Assembly (NCBI GenBank): GCA_964441235.1
Contig: CAYTUQ010000007.1
Coordinates: forward strand, 59,892 to 123,891
DNA: 64,000 bases
DNA from: BS750m-G69 sp964441235
GTDB lineage: Bacteria > Fidelibacterota > UBA2242
Direction of reading: 5' to 3'
Under the pieces are notes generated by a model, which had not been told where the DNA came from, did no database searches, and worked only from the letters and a program-made list of their open reading frames with translations. A program made the translations under genes and the position numbers. Shown in pieces: positions 54,921-63,920 of this stretch (the first letter of the stretch is position 1; every line of letters begins with the position of its first letter).

Positions 54921-57395
54921 ATGAAAAGTAACTTCTCTAAAAAAGTTCAGCAAATACTCAGATATGCCAGGGAAGAGGCGGTTCACCTTGGTCACAATTA
55001 TATAGGTTCAGAACATCTTCTTCTGGGTATTTTATCACAAGGAAGTAGTACAGCTATTGATATATTGATAAATCTCGGGATAGAAATAGATGATTTGAGA
55101 AAGGCGATCGAAGATATTGTTCGTTCAAGTGGTGGAACAATGTTATTGGGGCAAATGCCGCTTACTAAACGCGTTGAACGTATTTTGCGAAATGCTTATA
55201 ATGAATCTAAAAATTTAGGTTCTGAACTAATTGGTGATGAACATATTCTATTATCCATTCTTAAGGAAAATGGAGGAGTTGCATACGAGGTACTATCAAG
55301 TTTCGGTGTTGACTATTATAATGTTAAGAATGAACTATCAAATCCACTTTTAAAAAGAAATAGAGAAGCACGTGCTGGAAAAAAGAGCTCTAAGACTCCG
55401 GCACTTGATCATTTCTCAAGAGATATTACTGAAAAAGCAAAGAACAATGAGTTGGATCCAGTGATCGGTAGAGAAAAGGAAATCGAGAGGGTGGCACAGA
55501 TTCTAACAAGGAGGAAAAAAAATAATCCTGTATTGATTGGAGAACCGGGAGTTGGTAAAACTGCTATTGCGGAGGGACTGGCTATAAGAATCGTAAAAAA
55601 GAAAGTTCCTCGTCTTCTTTATGATAGGCGCATTGTTGATCTTGATCTGGCATCGCTAGTAGCGGGAACAAAATATAGAGGTCAATTCGAAGAGCGGATT
55701 AAAGCGATAATGTTGGAGCTTCAAAAATCCGACAATATTATTTTATTTATAGATGAGCTTCATACAATTGTAGGTGCCGGTAGTGCCTCTGGTTCTTTGG
55801 ATGCATCAAATATGTTTAAGCCTGCTTTAGCTCGAGGTGAAATACAGTGTATTGGAGCCACTACGCTTGATGAGTATCGTAAATTCATTGAAAAGGATGG
55901 GGCGCTTGAACGTCGATTCCAAAAAATAGTCGTAAATCCTCCGGTAAAAGAAGAAACTTTTAATATTTTAAAAGGCTTACGTAGTAGATATGAAGAACAT
56001 CATTGTGTGGAATATACGGATAAGGCTTTGTGGACTGCGGTAGAACTCAGTGATAGATATATTACAGATAAATTTCTTCCTGATAAGGCAATCGATGTGA
56101 TGGATGAAGCTGGTTCAAGAGTTCATTTAAGGGATATAATTGTTCCAAAAGAAATAGTAGAATTAGAAAAGAAGGTAGAAGAGATTCGTCTGCTAAAAGA
56201 AAAAGCTGTTAAAGAACAAAAATTTGAAAAGGCGGCAGAACTTAGAGATAACGAGCGTAAACTTAAAGAGCAGTTAAGAAAAGCTCATGATGACTGGCAG
56301 AAAAGCGGAGAAAAGAATAGAATTTCAGTTATAGAAGATGATATGGCGGACGTTGTTTCTATGATGACCGGTGTCCCAGTTAATAAAATTGCAGAATCAG
56401 AAAACAAGAAGCTCCTTGGGATGGAAAAGGAGCTGAAGAAATATATTGTAGGACAGGATGAGGTAATTAAAACTGTTTCCAGTGCGATTCGTCGTGCCCG
56501 TTCAGGTTTAAAAGACCCAAAACGTCCGATAGGTTCTTTCCTGTTTCTCGGTCCTACTGGAGTTGGGAAAACAGAATTAGCTATAGTATTATCACAGTAC
56601 TTATTTAACAATACTGAAGCACTAATAAGAATAGATATGTCCGAATATATGGAAAAGTTTAGTGTTTCGCGGCTTATAGGTGCCCCTCCGGGTTACATAG
56701 GATATGAAGAGGGAGGGGAGCTTACAGAAAGAGTGAGACGCCATCCATATTCAGTTGTTCTTTTTGATGAAATAGAAAAAGCACATTATGATGTTTTTAA
56801 TATCTTACTTCAAATATTTGATGATGGTGTTCTTACCGATAGTTATGGAAGGCGTGTAGATTTTAGAAATACGATTATTATTATGACCTCAAATCTTGGA
56901 GCGAGGAATATTCGTGGTGGTACTTTTGGCTTTTCAAAGTCTGATGCTTCCTCAGAATACGAGGCCATAAAGTCCAGGATTCTTGATGAGATGAAGAAAA
57001 TTTTCAATCCCGAATTTCTGAACCGTATAGATAATCCTATTGTATTCCGTCCGTTATGCCGTGAGGATGTTCTTAAAATAATTGATATTCAGATGGAAAC
57101 TATAAAAGAGAATCTTAAGAGCTCTGGAACTACAATAATTTTGGATGATGAAGCGAAGGAAATAATTTTAGAGAAAGGTTTTAAACCTGAGTATGGAGCA
57201 AGAGCTTTACGACGTGCTATTCAGACTTTGATAGAAGATCCTATAGCTGAAAATTTCCTTCTGGATAAACTTAGTAAAGGGAAACCGATTATTGTTGGTG
57301 TAAAGAATAATAAATTAACCTTTTCTCATCCAGAGAATGGATCAAATTCAAAATCTCTCTTTATAGCGAGTAAATCAGCAGATATCTGTAATTAA
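54921..57395 (+). CDS. clpC: ATP-dependent Clp protease ATP-binding subunit ClpC
   Basis: 824 residues from MKSNFSKKVQQIL; an in-frame TTG at 54900 is also possible. Two Clp-N repeats are present (LGHNYIGSEHLLLGIL, GSELIGDEHILLSIL). They are followed by AAA1 with GEPGVGKTA, a UVR-like helix pair (EQKFEKAAELRDNERKLK), and AAA2 with GPTGVGKTE. It unfolds substrates for ClpP. No ctsR or mcsAB genes are adjacent, so the classical Firmicutes regulation is absent here. Confidence 0.96.
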   Translation: MKSNFSKKVQQILRYAREEAVHLGHNYIGSEHLLLGILSQGSSTAIDILINLGIEIDDLRKAIEDIVRSSGGTMLLGQMPLTKRVERILRNAYNESKNLGSELIGDEHILLSILKENGGVAYEVLSSFGVDYYNVKNELSNPLLKRNREARAGKKSSKTPALDHFSRDITEKAKNNELDPVIGREKEIERVAQILTRRKKNNPVLIGEPGVGKTAIAEGLAIRIVKKKVPRLLYDRRIVDLDLASLVAGTKYRGQFEERIKAIMLELQKSDNIILFIDELHTIVGAGSASGSLDASNMFKPALARGEIQCIGATTLDEYRKFIEKDGALERRFQKIVVNPPVKEETFNILKGLRSRYEEHHCVEYTDKALWTAVELSDRYITDKFLPDKAIDVMDEAGSRVHLRDIIVPKEIVELEKKVEEIRLLKEKAVKEQKFEKAAELRDNERKLKEQLRKAHDDWQKSGEKNRISVIEDDMADVVSMMTGVPVNKIAESENKKLLGMEKELKKYIVGQDEVIKTVSSAIRRARSGLKDPKRPIGSFLFLGPTGVGKTELAIVLSQYLFNNTEALIRIDMSEYMEKFSVSRLIGAPPGYIGYEEGGELTERVRRHPYSVVLFDEIEKAHYDVFNILLQIFDDGVLTDSYGRRVDFRNTIIIMTSNLGARNIRGGTFGFSKSDASSEYEAIKSRILDEMKKIFNPEFLNRIDNPIVFRPLCREDVLKIIDIQMETIKENLKSSGTTIILDDEAKEIILEKGFKPEYGARALRRAIQTLIEDPIAENFLLDKLSKGKPIIVGVKNNKLTFSHPENGSNSKSLFIASKSADICN

Positions 57396-57447
57396 GTCAT
57401 AATTGCAGATATTTTAATATATACTTATAGTTAAGTTTAAAAAGTAT

Positions 57448-57487
57448 GACGTTATGCCCTATTTAATATATGGCACACGATTTGTCA
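57448..57487 (+). promoter_or_regulatory. Box shared with the groES upstream region
   Basis: It aligns without gaps to 6264-6303 and contains ATGGCAC-ACGAT-TTGTCA. It is 161 bases from TGGCAC to the dnaK ATG. A weak TTGACT … TATAAA pair (about 57496-57527, spacer near 20) follows. The right half of a CIRCE-like site (AAAGTGCTAA) is present at about 57592-57602 without a matching left half. Confidence 0.45.
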
Positions 57488-57631
57488 ATTTATATTTGAC
57501 TTTTGAAATTAGGAAGCATTGTATAAAATGAAAAACAGATTTTGGTTTTCTCTGTTTTATAGAACCTTTAGGATGGAAAGGGCTCTCTCTTAAAGTGCTA
57601 ATGAATTTTAAAATAATTAAGGAGATAAAAA

Positions 57632-59554
57632 ATGGGAAGAATTATAGGTATTGATTTAGGAACAACAAATTCCTGTGTTGCAGTTATGGAAGGTGGAAAG
57701 CCAAAAGTGCTTGAAAATAATGAAGGCCGTCCAATTACGCCATCAGTTGTAGTTTTTAAAAAAGATGGACAAAGGGTTGTAGGCGATACTGCAAAAAGGC
57801 AGGTAGTAACAAACCATGACCGTGCAGTTTATTCGATAAAGCGTTTTATGGGGAGACTTTATAAAGAAGTTCCACAAGAAATAAAAGAAGTACCTTTTAA
57901 GGTAGTAAAAGGACCTAATGAGGATGTCCGCATACAAATAGATAAACGTAATTATTCACCACCTGAAATTAGCGCTATGGTACTTCAGAAGATGAAACAA
58001 ACGGTTGAAGAAAAATTAGGTGAGAAAATAACAGATGCAGTTATTACTGTCCCCGCTTATTTTAATGATTCTCAACGTCAGGCAACCAAGGATGCTGGAA
58101 AAATCGCCGGTCTGGAAGTCAAACGAATAATTAATGAGCCGACAGCTGCCGCATTAGCTTACGGGCTTGATAAAAAGAAAGATGAAAAGATTGCTGTTTA
58201 CGATTTGGGTGGAGGTACTTTCGATATATCGATTCTGGAGATTGGTGACGGAGTATTTGAGGTTAAATCTACAAGTGGCGATGGTCATTTAGGTGGCGAT
58301 GATTTCGATCAAAGAGTAATTGAGTGGATGGTTGATGAATTTAAAAAGAAGGAAGGTATTGATCTTACAAAAGACCCAATGGCGTTGCAGCGTTTAAAGG
58401 AAGCCGCAGAAAAAGCAAAAATTGAGCTTTCTTCAAATATAGAGACAGAGATCAACTTACCCTATATCACTGCCGGTGCTGCCGGTCCTATCCATATGCT
58501 TGAAAAGTTGACAAGAGCAAAATTTGAATCACTCATTGGGGACTTGATAAATAAAACTCAAGAACCCTGTCAGCAAGCATTAAAAGATGCGAGTCTCTCA
58601 AAATCTGATATTAACGAAGTTATTCTCGTTGGTGGTTCTACAAGAATTCCAGAAGTCCAGCAGTTAGTTAAGGAAATATTCGGTAAAGAGCCAAATAAAA
58701 CTGTAAATCCTGATGAAGTTGTAGCGATAGGCGCTGCTATTCAAGGTGGTGTTTTAGGTGGAGAAGTTCATGATGTTCTGTTGCTTGATGTGACCCCACT
58801 TTCACTTGGTATTGAAACACTTGGCGGTGTAGCAACTAAGTTGATCGAAAGAAATACTACAATTCCGACAAAGAAAAGCGAAATATTTTCAACCGCCGCA
58901 GATAGCCAAACAACTGTAGAGATCAATGTACTCCAGGGTGAACGTCCTATGGCAACTTATAATAAGAGCATCGGACGATTTCATCTTGATGGAATTCCAC
59001 CTGCTCCCCGTGGTATTCCACAAATTGAAGTAACTTTTGATATTGATGCAAATGGTATTCTTAATGTTTCTGCAAAAGATAAAGCCACAGGGAAGGAGCA
59101 AAGTGTTCGGATTCAAACTTCAAGCGGTTTAACGGATGAAGAAAAAGAACAGATGATAAAAGATGCTCAGATGCATGAGGAAGAAGACAAGAAGCGTAGA
59201 GAAGAGGTTGATATACGGAATCAGGCAGATGCAATGGTTTATCAAACCGAGAAGAATATAAAAGAATATGGTGAGAAGTTAGAGCCTGACGAAAAAAGTA
59301 AAATTAATGCAGCAATTGAAGAACTGAAAAAGGTACAAGGTGGATCTGATATTCAAGCTGTGAAAGATGCTTTGGAGAATGTTAATAAAGTTTGGAGCGA
59401 GGTATCAGCCAAAATGTATGAACGTGTAAAAACAGAAGCACCTCCACCTCCTCCTGGTGGTACTACTGAACCTCCCAGGCAAGAACCCACAGGCGAGGAT
59501 AAAGATAAAAATATAGAAGATGCTGATTTCGAAGTTGTTGATGATAAAAAATAG
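57632..59554 (+). CDS. dnaK: Molecular chaperone DnaK (Hsp70)
   Basis: 640 residues, full length. The ATPase domain begins GRIIGIDLGTTNSCVAVMEG and contains KRIINEPTAAALAYG and AVYDLGGGTFDISIL. The substrate domain contains LLLDVTPLSLGIETLGG. The C-terminal tail is proline-rich and acidic (APPPPPGGTTEPP … EDADFEVVDDKK). A strong AAGGAGAT ribosome site is present. grpE and dnaJ are not adjacent. The gene is probably monocistronic and ends at the terminator at 59581. Confidence 0.99.
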   Translation: MGRIIGIDLGTTNSCVAVMEGGKPKVLENNEGRPITPSVVVFKKDGQRVVGDTAKRQVVTNHDRAVYSIKRFMGRLYKEVPQEIKEVPFKVVKGPNEDVRIQIDKRNYSPPEISAMVLQKMKQTVEEKLGEKITDAVITVPAYFNDSQRQATKDAGKIAGLEVKRIINEPTAAALAYGLDKKKDEKIAVYDLGGGTFDISILEIGDGVFEVKSTSGDGHLGGDDFDQRVIEWMVDEFKKKEGIDLTKDPMALQRLKEAAEKAKIELSSNIETEINLPYITAGAAGPIHMLEKLTRAKFESLIGDLINKTQEPCQQALKDASLSKSDINEVILVGGSTRIPEVQQLVKEIFGKEPNKTVNPDEVVAIGAAIQGGVLGGEVHDVLLLDVTPLSLGIETLGGVATKLIERNTTIPTKKSEIFSTAADSQTTVEINVLQGERPMATYNKSIGRFHLDGIPPAPRGIPQIEVTFDIDANGILNVSAKDKATGKEQSVRIQTSSGLTDEEKEQMIKDAQMHEEEDKKRREEVDIRNQADAMVYQTEKNIKEYGEKLEPDEKSKINAAIEELKKVQGGSDIQAVKDALENVNKVWSEVSAKMYERVKTEAPPPPPGGTTEPPRQEPTGEDKDKNIEDADFEVVDDKK

Positions 59555-59580
59555 ATTGCTTTTCAAACAGTGCTAAAATG

Positions 59581-59606
59581 GGGCGAAGAAATTTGCCCTA
59601 TTTTTT
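59581..59606 (+). terminator. Intrinsic terminator of dnaK
   Basis: GGGCGAA (59581-59587) pairs with TTTGCCC (59592-59598), then TATTTTTTT. It is 26 bp past the stop codon. Confidence 0.85.
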
Positions 59607-59663
59607 TAAAAAAGTAATAAATTACTTTGGTCTTTGAATTATTAATTTAAAATTGTCTTTTAA

Positions 59664-59736
59664 GCCCCTGTAGCTCAGATGGATAGAGTACCGGCCCCCG
59701 GAGCCGGGTGCCCGCGTTCGAATCGCGGCGGGGGTG
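59664..59736 (+). tRNA. tRNA-Arg (anticodon CCG), with C33
   Basis: 73 bases, complete cloverleaf. The acceptor is GCCCCTG/CGGGGGT, the D stem GCTC/GAGT, the anticodon stem CCGGC/GCCGG with loop CCCCGGA, and the T stem CCGCG/CGCGG with TTCGAAT. The anticodon is CCG, which reads CGG codons. Position 33 is C instead of the nearly universal T. CCA is not encoded. Confidence 0.93.
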
Positions 59737-59739
59737 CAT

Positions 59740-60421
59740 AGTATCTTCACCGTCGAGAAACATACTGCTTAAAAGTTTCATACCAAGAGTTATTACTAAA
59801 ATCATACTATTAAATATTGTCATATATTGTCAAATATTGCCCGTCGAGAGGTTCCGTATCCCGAAATCGGTATCCAGTTTCTTAGTTTTGCAACAAAGCA
59901 AAATTTTCCCTCAAAAAAGCTACATAATTGGAGTCTGATTGAATGGGTTTTGAATCACCCAGTTTCCCGTTTACAAAGTCCTTTTCAAGCTGCTCATTAT
60001 CAAATGATGCGTAAATCGGTGTTATCTTATTCTTAGTTGACAAAATCATGTCGAATATTTATCGTATTTCTTAAACGTATTTACAATATGTCGAATCATG
60101 TGATACACAGGTTGTCTTGGCAAGCTCTTCTCTGGTGTCTATTGATTCAATAAGGTTTGCAGATTTCGGCAAACCTTTTTTACCCCGACCTCTTGAAAGT
60201 TTTTGATGTTTTTTTCTCCCTTTCTTTGAATATATCTTCAAGTTTGAATACTAATTCTGAGCGTTGCTATATGGAAGTGTATAACTTCCTTAACTCGCTT
60301 TTAGTTCGAAGAAAAGGGCAGAGCGTCGCACAGAAAAGAACGGATTGTGGTTATATATTTTTGTAAACGATTGTATGGGAAAGGTGAACAGTTTATATGC
60401 CGTAAGTATCAATCAACTTCA
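59740..60421 (-). pseudogene. Unidentified decayed gene(s)
   Basis: There is no intact gene in about 680 bp. The minus strand has two protein-like open pieces in different frames: about 60065-60190 (RGRGKKGLPKSANLIESIDT …) and 59882-60034 (ITPIYASFDNEQLEKDF … YVAFLRENFALLQN, then stop). They look like remains of one frameshifted gene. I cannot name the family. The plus-strand open frames here have no supporting features. Confidence 0.35.
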
Positions 60422-60649
60422 TTAGCCCTTTTCTCTTAAGTTGAGTTTGTTTGTGGGCCCAAGGATTGCCATTAAAGTTCCTCCTGGTAAAGATGCTTTT
60501 GTTTCAGGTATATATGTGACTATAACTCGATCTCCTATATCTTTTTTCATTGAGCGACCGTGTTTAGTTTTTCTTCCAGTTATAAAACCATCTTTTCTAA
60601 GAAGGCGAATTAATTGTTTACCTGTAATTGCAGGAAGTTCTTTTTGCAC
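60422..60649 (-). CDS. hicA: HicA-type mRNA interferase toxin
   Basis: 75 residues, GTG start overlapping the hicB stop (TAGTG). The HicA fold is clear: PAITGKQLIRLLRKDGFITGR followed by HGRSMKK, where the catalytic histidine of the double-stranded RNA-binding-like domain is expected. It cleaves mRNA when free. It pairs with the upstream HicB-like gene. Confidence 0.88.
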   Translation of the reverse strand: MQKELPAITGKQLIRLLRKDGFITGRKTKHGRSMKKDIGDRVIVTYIPETKASLPGGTLMAILGPTNKLNLREKG

Positions 60650-60954
60650 TATGCAACAGGCTGAAGGCGTTGTTGAATAAGTATATTTTCATCAACTGGT
60701 ACATGCGTTGGTGGTATGCTTCTCGGTTTAGGTTTAGATTTTAGAATTCTAATATTGTGTTCTTTAAAAAACCGTTCTCGTTCACCAACGTCTTCTAAAA
60801 TATTCAAATGAACCAGGATCGCTTCAGATATTTTTTCCTTAGCTTCATTTATTGAGCGTCCGAAGGTAGCAGTACCCAATTCAAGGCATTCTGCTGTCCA
60901 TCTGTTACCTTCTTTTTCAAATTTAACAGTTAAGATTATGTAACCCTTCATCAT
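60649..60954 (-). CDS. hicB: HicB-type antitoxin
   Basis: 101 residues. The partial RNase H-like HicB fold is recognisable: YIILTVKFEKEGNRWTAECLELGTATFGRSINEAKEKISEAI (split here for reading as YIILTVKFEKEG and RWTAECLELGTATFGRS). It lacks an obvious C-terminal DNA-binding helix-turn-helix. The tail (KPKPRSIPPTHVPVDENI) is extended. The antitoxin-then-toxin order is the less common HicBA arrangement. Confidence 0.82.
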   Translation of the reverse strand: MMKGYIILTVKFEKEGNRWTAECLELGTATFGRSINEAKEKISEAILVHLNILEDVGERERFFKEHNIRILKSKPKPRSIPPTHVPVDENILIQQRLQPVA

Positions 60955-61317
60955 TCTCTCGTTTATTAATATTTTTTTATTTCATCATTGCTTTTAATAT
61001 ATCAAATACTTTTGAGCTTGTCAACATGATTGATTCACGAGCTTGTCTCATAGAGATCACTTTGTGATGAATTAATCACCCTACGGGCCAGCATGTCCGC
61101 TCTTCAGCGGACTGCGTGGTTAATCCCGCCGATAGGCGGCAGTATGTGGATTATTCATCAGTGGATTATAAACAATTTCTGTAAGTAGATGTTCTTTTTT
61201 CCCCAAAGGTCACAACGGTCACATGGGACTCCTTCGGAGACTCCTTTGGAGGATTCCTATGGAACACTTAATCTCTTTTTTCCCCGCCGGTAGGCAGGGT
61301 TTTTCTTTTTTGTTGGT
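60955..61317. repeat. Intergenic hairpin cluster
   Basis: No gene. It contains a dense series of small inverted repeats: TCTCATAGAGA, ATCACTTTGTGAT, GTCCGCTCTTCAGCGGAC, CCGCCGATAGGCGG, GACTCCTTCGGAGTC-type, CTCCTTTGGAG and TTCCTATGGAA. They follow each other at 61040-61262 with loops of 3-4 bases. Confidence 0.6.
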
Positions 61318-61385
61318 TCACCCCGTTGGATAAATATTTTTTAAAATATGATACAATTGACATAAGAGATATCCAACAGGGTGAA
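61318..61385. repeat. Palindromic element E8 (second family)
   Basis: 68 bp. TTCACCCCGTTGGATA (61318-61333) and TATCCAACAGGGTGAA (61370-61385) are complementary except for one bulge. The core is AT-rich. It lies just after the CHAT gene stop and could also act as its terminator. Confidence 0.7.
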
Positions 61386-61394
61386 TAATCCAGG

Positions 61395-63920
61395 TTAGTT
61401 ACCAAACAAAATAAAACTTGCCCAATAAAACGGATGCTCATATCCCTTCCGCCGGATTTCATTGCGTGCCAGCCGTATTGCCTCTTTCGGTTCTTTTCCT
61501 TCTTTGATGTATTTAAAAAATGCAGATGTCAGCTCTGTAGCTGAAGTCTCAGCCACTGACCATAAACTAACTAATACATTCCTGGCACCTGCATACTGAA
61601 AAGCACGTCCCATTCCCATCACACCTTCTCCGCTTACATTCTTACCTACACCGGTTTCACAAGCAGTTAAAGCAACTACCTCTGCATCGAGCTTCAAACC
61701 CATCACTTCGCTCATGGTCAGAAAACCGTCATAGCCTTCAGGATTGCCCAATTGCGAAAGCACAAGCGCAGGCTCCCGAATCCAGGGGACGGTGTTGTCC
61801 AGAATACCATGGGTGGCAAAAACCAAATGCCTATAGTCCTTAAAAGAGATTTGAGCAATTTTATCTTCTTTTGCCTCTGATCCAAGATAGACCATCGCTT
61901 TTTTACCAAACATTTCTTCCATTTCCCGGGCAAGGGCTTCTGTCTTTTCCAGTCTCGGAAAGAGTTCGTCAGCAACTGTAGATACATCCCGTTTCTCTTC
62001 TCTTAAACGGACACCTTTCACACCCATCTCCTTCCAGTCAGCTATAGCCCCCATTACATTGATGGTTTCTTCGCTCAGTTCCGCATGAGCTATAGCCTTC
62101 TGACGGGAATCATTGCTTGAAAAAATTGGATCTGCCACAACCAGCATATTCTCAACTTCTCCCTTACCTTTCTTAAGAGTACGAAGCAGGGTAAGTGACA
62201 TGGCAGACTGGGCATAACTGATGGGATATTTATCCGCAAGATATGTAATCCCTAGTGGAAATGAGCCATATTCACTATCACCGAATTTTTTTTCTTCTGG
62301 CAAATCTGTCACCAAAGCCTCAAAGGGAAGGATACCAAGAAACTCATCGGGCACAATAATCAGGGTGCTGCCCTCCGCCAAAGGTTCAAGCATATCGCCG
62401 AATAGCAGCGAATAGAGTTTCTTCACCACTTCCGGCTTGTATTTGAGTAATTGACTTGTTTTTGTTATTCCCTCAAAAAAACCTCTGTATTGCAAAACAA
62501 GCTCGTGAAGTTCTTCCCTTGATATGGGAACCTTTCTTGTCTTAAGTTTCCCATCTTTCAACATAAAAACATCAGTTTCATTGTCCGTAACTTCAAACTC
62601 TATCAACACTTCATCTGGCTCAAGCTTCTCCTCATTTGGTTTTATTGGCTGAGGATACTGGATGGATGCATATTCAGGATAGCTTTCTCGCAGCCAGCTG
62701 ATGAATTTCTGCTGCTTTGCTTTTAGCGTTTTCAGTTCCTTTTCACGCTCGTAATAGGTATCCATAGCCTTGTTTCGATATAGTGCCTCCATCTGCTTTC
62801 TTAAGCCTCTGATTTCGGTAATGTATGAATTCTCTTCATCTGCTAATCTTGAAGGAAGGGTATGCACCAACGCAGTCTGTCCCCTTGCAATAGCCTCAGC
62901 CAGAACCCGAGCCTTTAGATTCTCCGAATAGAAAAACCCTTCCTCAGAAGCATCCATATCTATACTCACATTTACCATCCCCTCATAGGGCTGGATGCGT
63001 TTGAAACCATGCACCTCTGCCATGAAGAATTTTGATTTCTCAGCTTCACCTAAAACCTCCCTCTGTTCTTCTGCCATGGTAACGGCATTCTCATAATTTT
63101 CTCTTGCCTTTACACATTCCTTCAGCCCTTCATAAGCTTGACCCAGCCCGGCGTAACTGGCAAATAGAAATTCAGCACTACGGATCTGGAGAACTTCTTT
63201 AAGAGTTTTGTCAAAATATTCAACTGCTTTCTCGTAGTTCCCTTTTGCCAGATTCAGGTTTCCTAACCCCAATCGATCACCGAGCCTACCGAGCCGCAGA
63301 TAGGTTTCTTCAGCTTTATCAATTTCACCCATCTTAAGCCAAACATCCGCAATGTTGGTTTCAACACCCTTGGTTGGTACTCCGATTTCTTTTTGTATTT
63401 TCAGCGCCTGCTCATAATAGGAGATTGACTTGACATAGTCGCCAAGATTTTCGTAGACAACCCCGAGGTTGTTAAGGTTATTTCCAATTACCTTTTTGTC
63501 ACCGATTTCCCTGCTTATTTTCAGAGCCTGCTCATAATACGAGATTGCCTTCGGATAGTCGCCAAGATGACGGTAGACAACCCCGAGGTTTGAAAGGTCG
63601 GCTCCTTCTTTCTTCTTATCCCCGATTTCCCTAAAGATTTTCAGCGCCTGCTCATGATACGAGATTGCCTTCGAATAGTCGCCAAGATCGTCATAGACAA
63701 CCCCGAGGTTGCCTATAAAAACACTTATTGCTTGTCGATTTACAGTTCTTCTTGCAATTTTAAGCCCTTCTTCCCATTTTTGGGCAGCACCATAAAAATC
63801 AGAATGGTTGTAAAGTTCAGCGCCTTCATATGAAAGCGTTTGCATTCTTTCAAAATCGGACTGACCATAGACAAACGCTGCGGTCAAGACCACCGCTAGG
63901 ACAAAAATTAACCTTTTCAT
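61395..63920 (-). CDS. Secreted TPR-CHAT protein (caspase-like protease domain)
   Basis: 841 residues. A signal peptide (MKRLIFVLAVVLTAAFVYGQ) is followed by an array of TPR repeats (about 25-300) and a helical linker. The C-terminal CHAT domain (about 560-840) has the catalytic histidine in YRHLVFATHGILD and cysteine in VVALTACETGVGKNVSGEG. At least three central repeats are nearly identical (LGDYxKAISYYEQALKI). The ribosome site is GGAGGG. Exported TPR-CHAT proteins are common in FCB bacteria; substrates are unknown. No partner protease or effector gene is visible. Confidence 0.92.
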   Translation of the reverse strand: MKRLIFVLAVVLTAAFVYGQSDFERMQTLSYEGAELYNHSDFYGAAQKWEEGLKIARRTVNRQAISVFIGNLGVVYDDLGDYSKAISYHEQALKIFREIGDKKKEGADLSNLGVVYRHLGDYPKAISYYEQALKISREIGDKKVIGNNLNNLGVVYENLGDYVKSISYYEQALKIQKEIGVPTKGVETNIADVWLKMGEIDKAEETYLRLGRLGDRLGLGNLNLAKGNYEKAVEYFDKTLKEVLQIRSAEFLFASYAGLGQAYEGLKECVKARENYENAVTMAEEQREVLGEAEKSKFFMAEVHGFKRIQPYEGMVNVSIDMDASEEGFFYSENLKARVLAEAIARGQTALVHTLPSRLADEENSYITEIRGLRKQMEALYRNKAMDTYYEREKELKTLKAKQQKFISWLRESYPEYASIQYPQPIKPNEEKLEPDEVLIEFEVTDNETDVFMLKDGKLKTRKVPISREELHELVLQYRGFFEGITKTSQLLKYKPEVVKKLYSLLFGDMLEPLAEGSTLIIVPDEFLGILPFEALVTDLPEEKKFGDSEYGSFPLGITYLADKYPISYAQSAMSLTLLRTLKKGKGEVENMLVVADPIFSSNDSRQKAIAHAELSEETINVMGAIADWKEMGVKGVRLREEKRDVSTVADELFPRLEKTEALAREMEEMFGKKAMVYLGSEAKEDKIAQISFKDYRHLVFATHGILDNTVPWIREPALVLSQLGNPEGYDGFLTMSEVMGLKLDAEVVALTACETGVGKNVSGEGVMGMGRAFQYAGARNVLVSLWSVAETSATELTSAFFKYIKEGKEPKEAIRLARNEIRRKGYEHPFYWASFILFGN

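Noticed and set aside
57592..57602. CIRCE operator before dnaK
   Set aside because: Only the right half-site (AAAGTGCTAA) is present; the expected left half at the correct spacing does not match TTAGCACTC.
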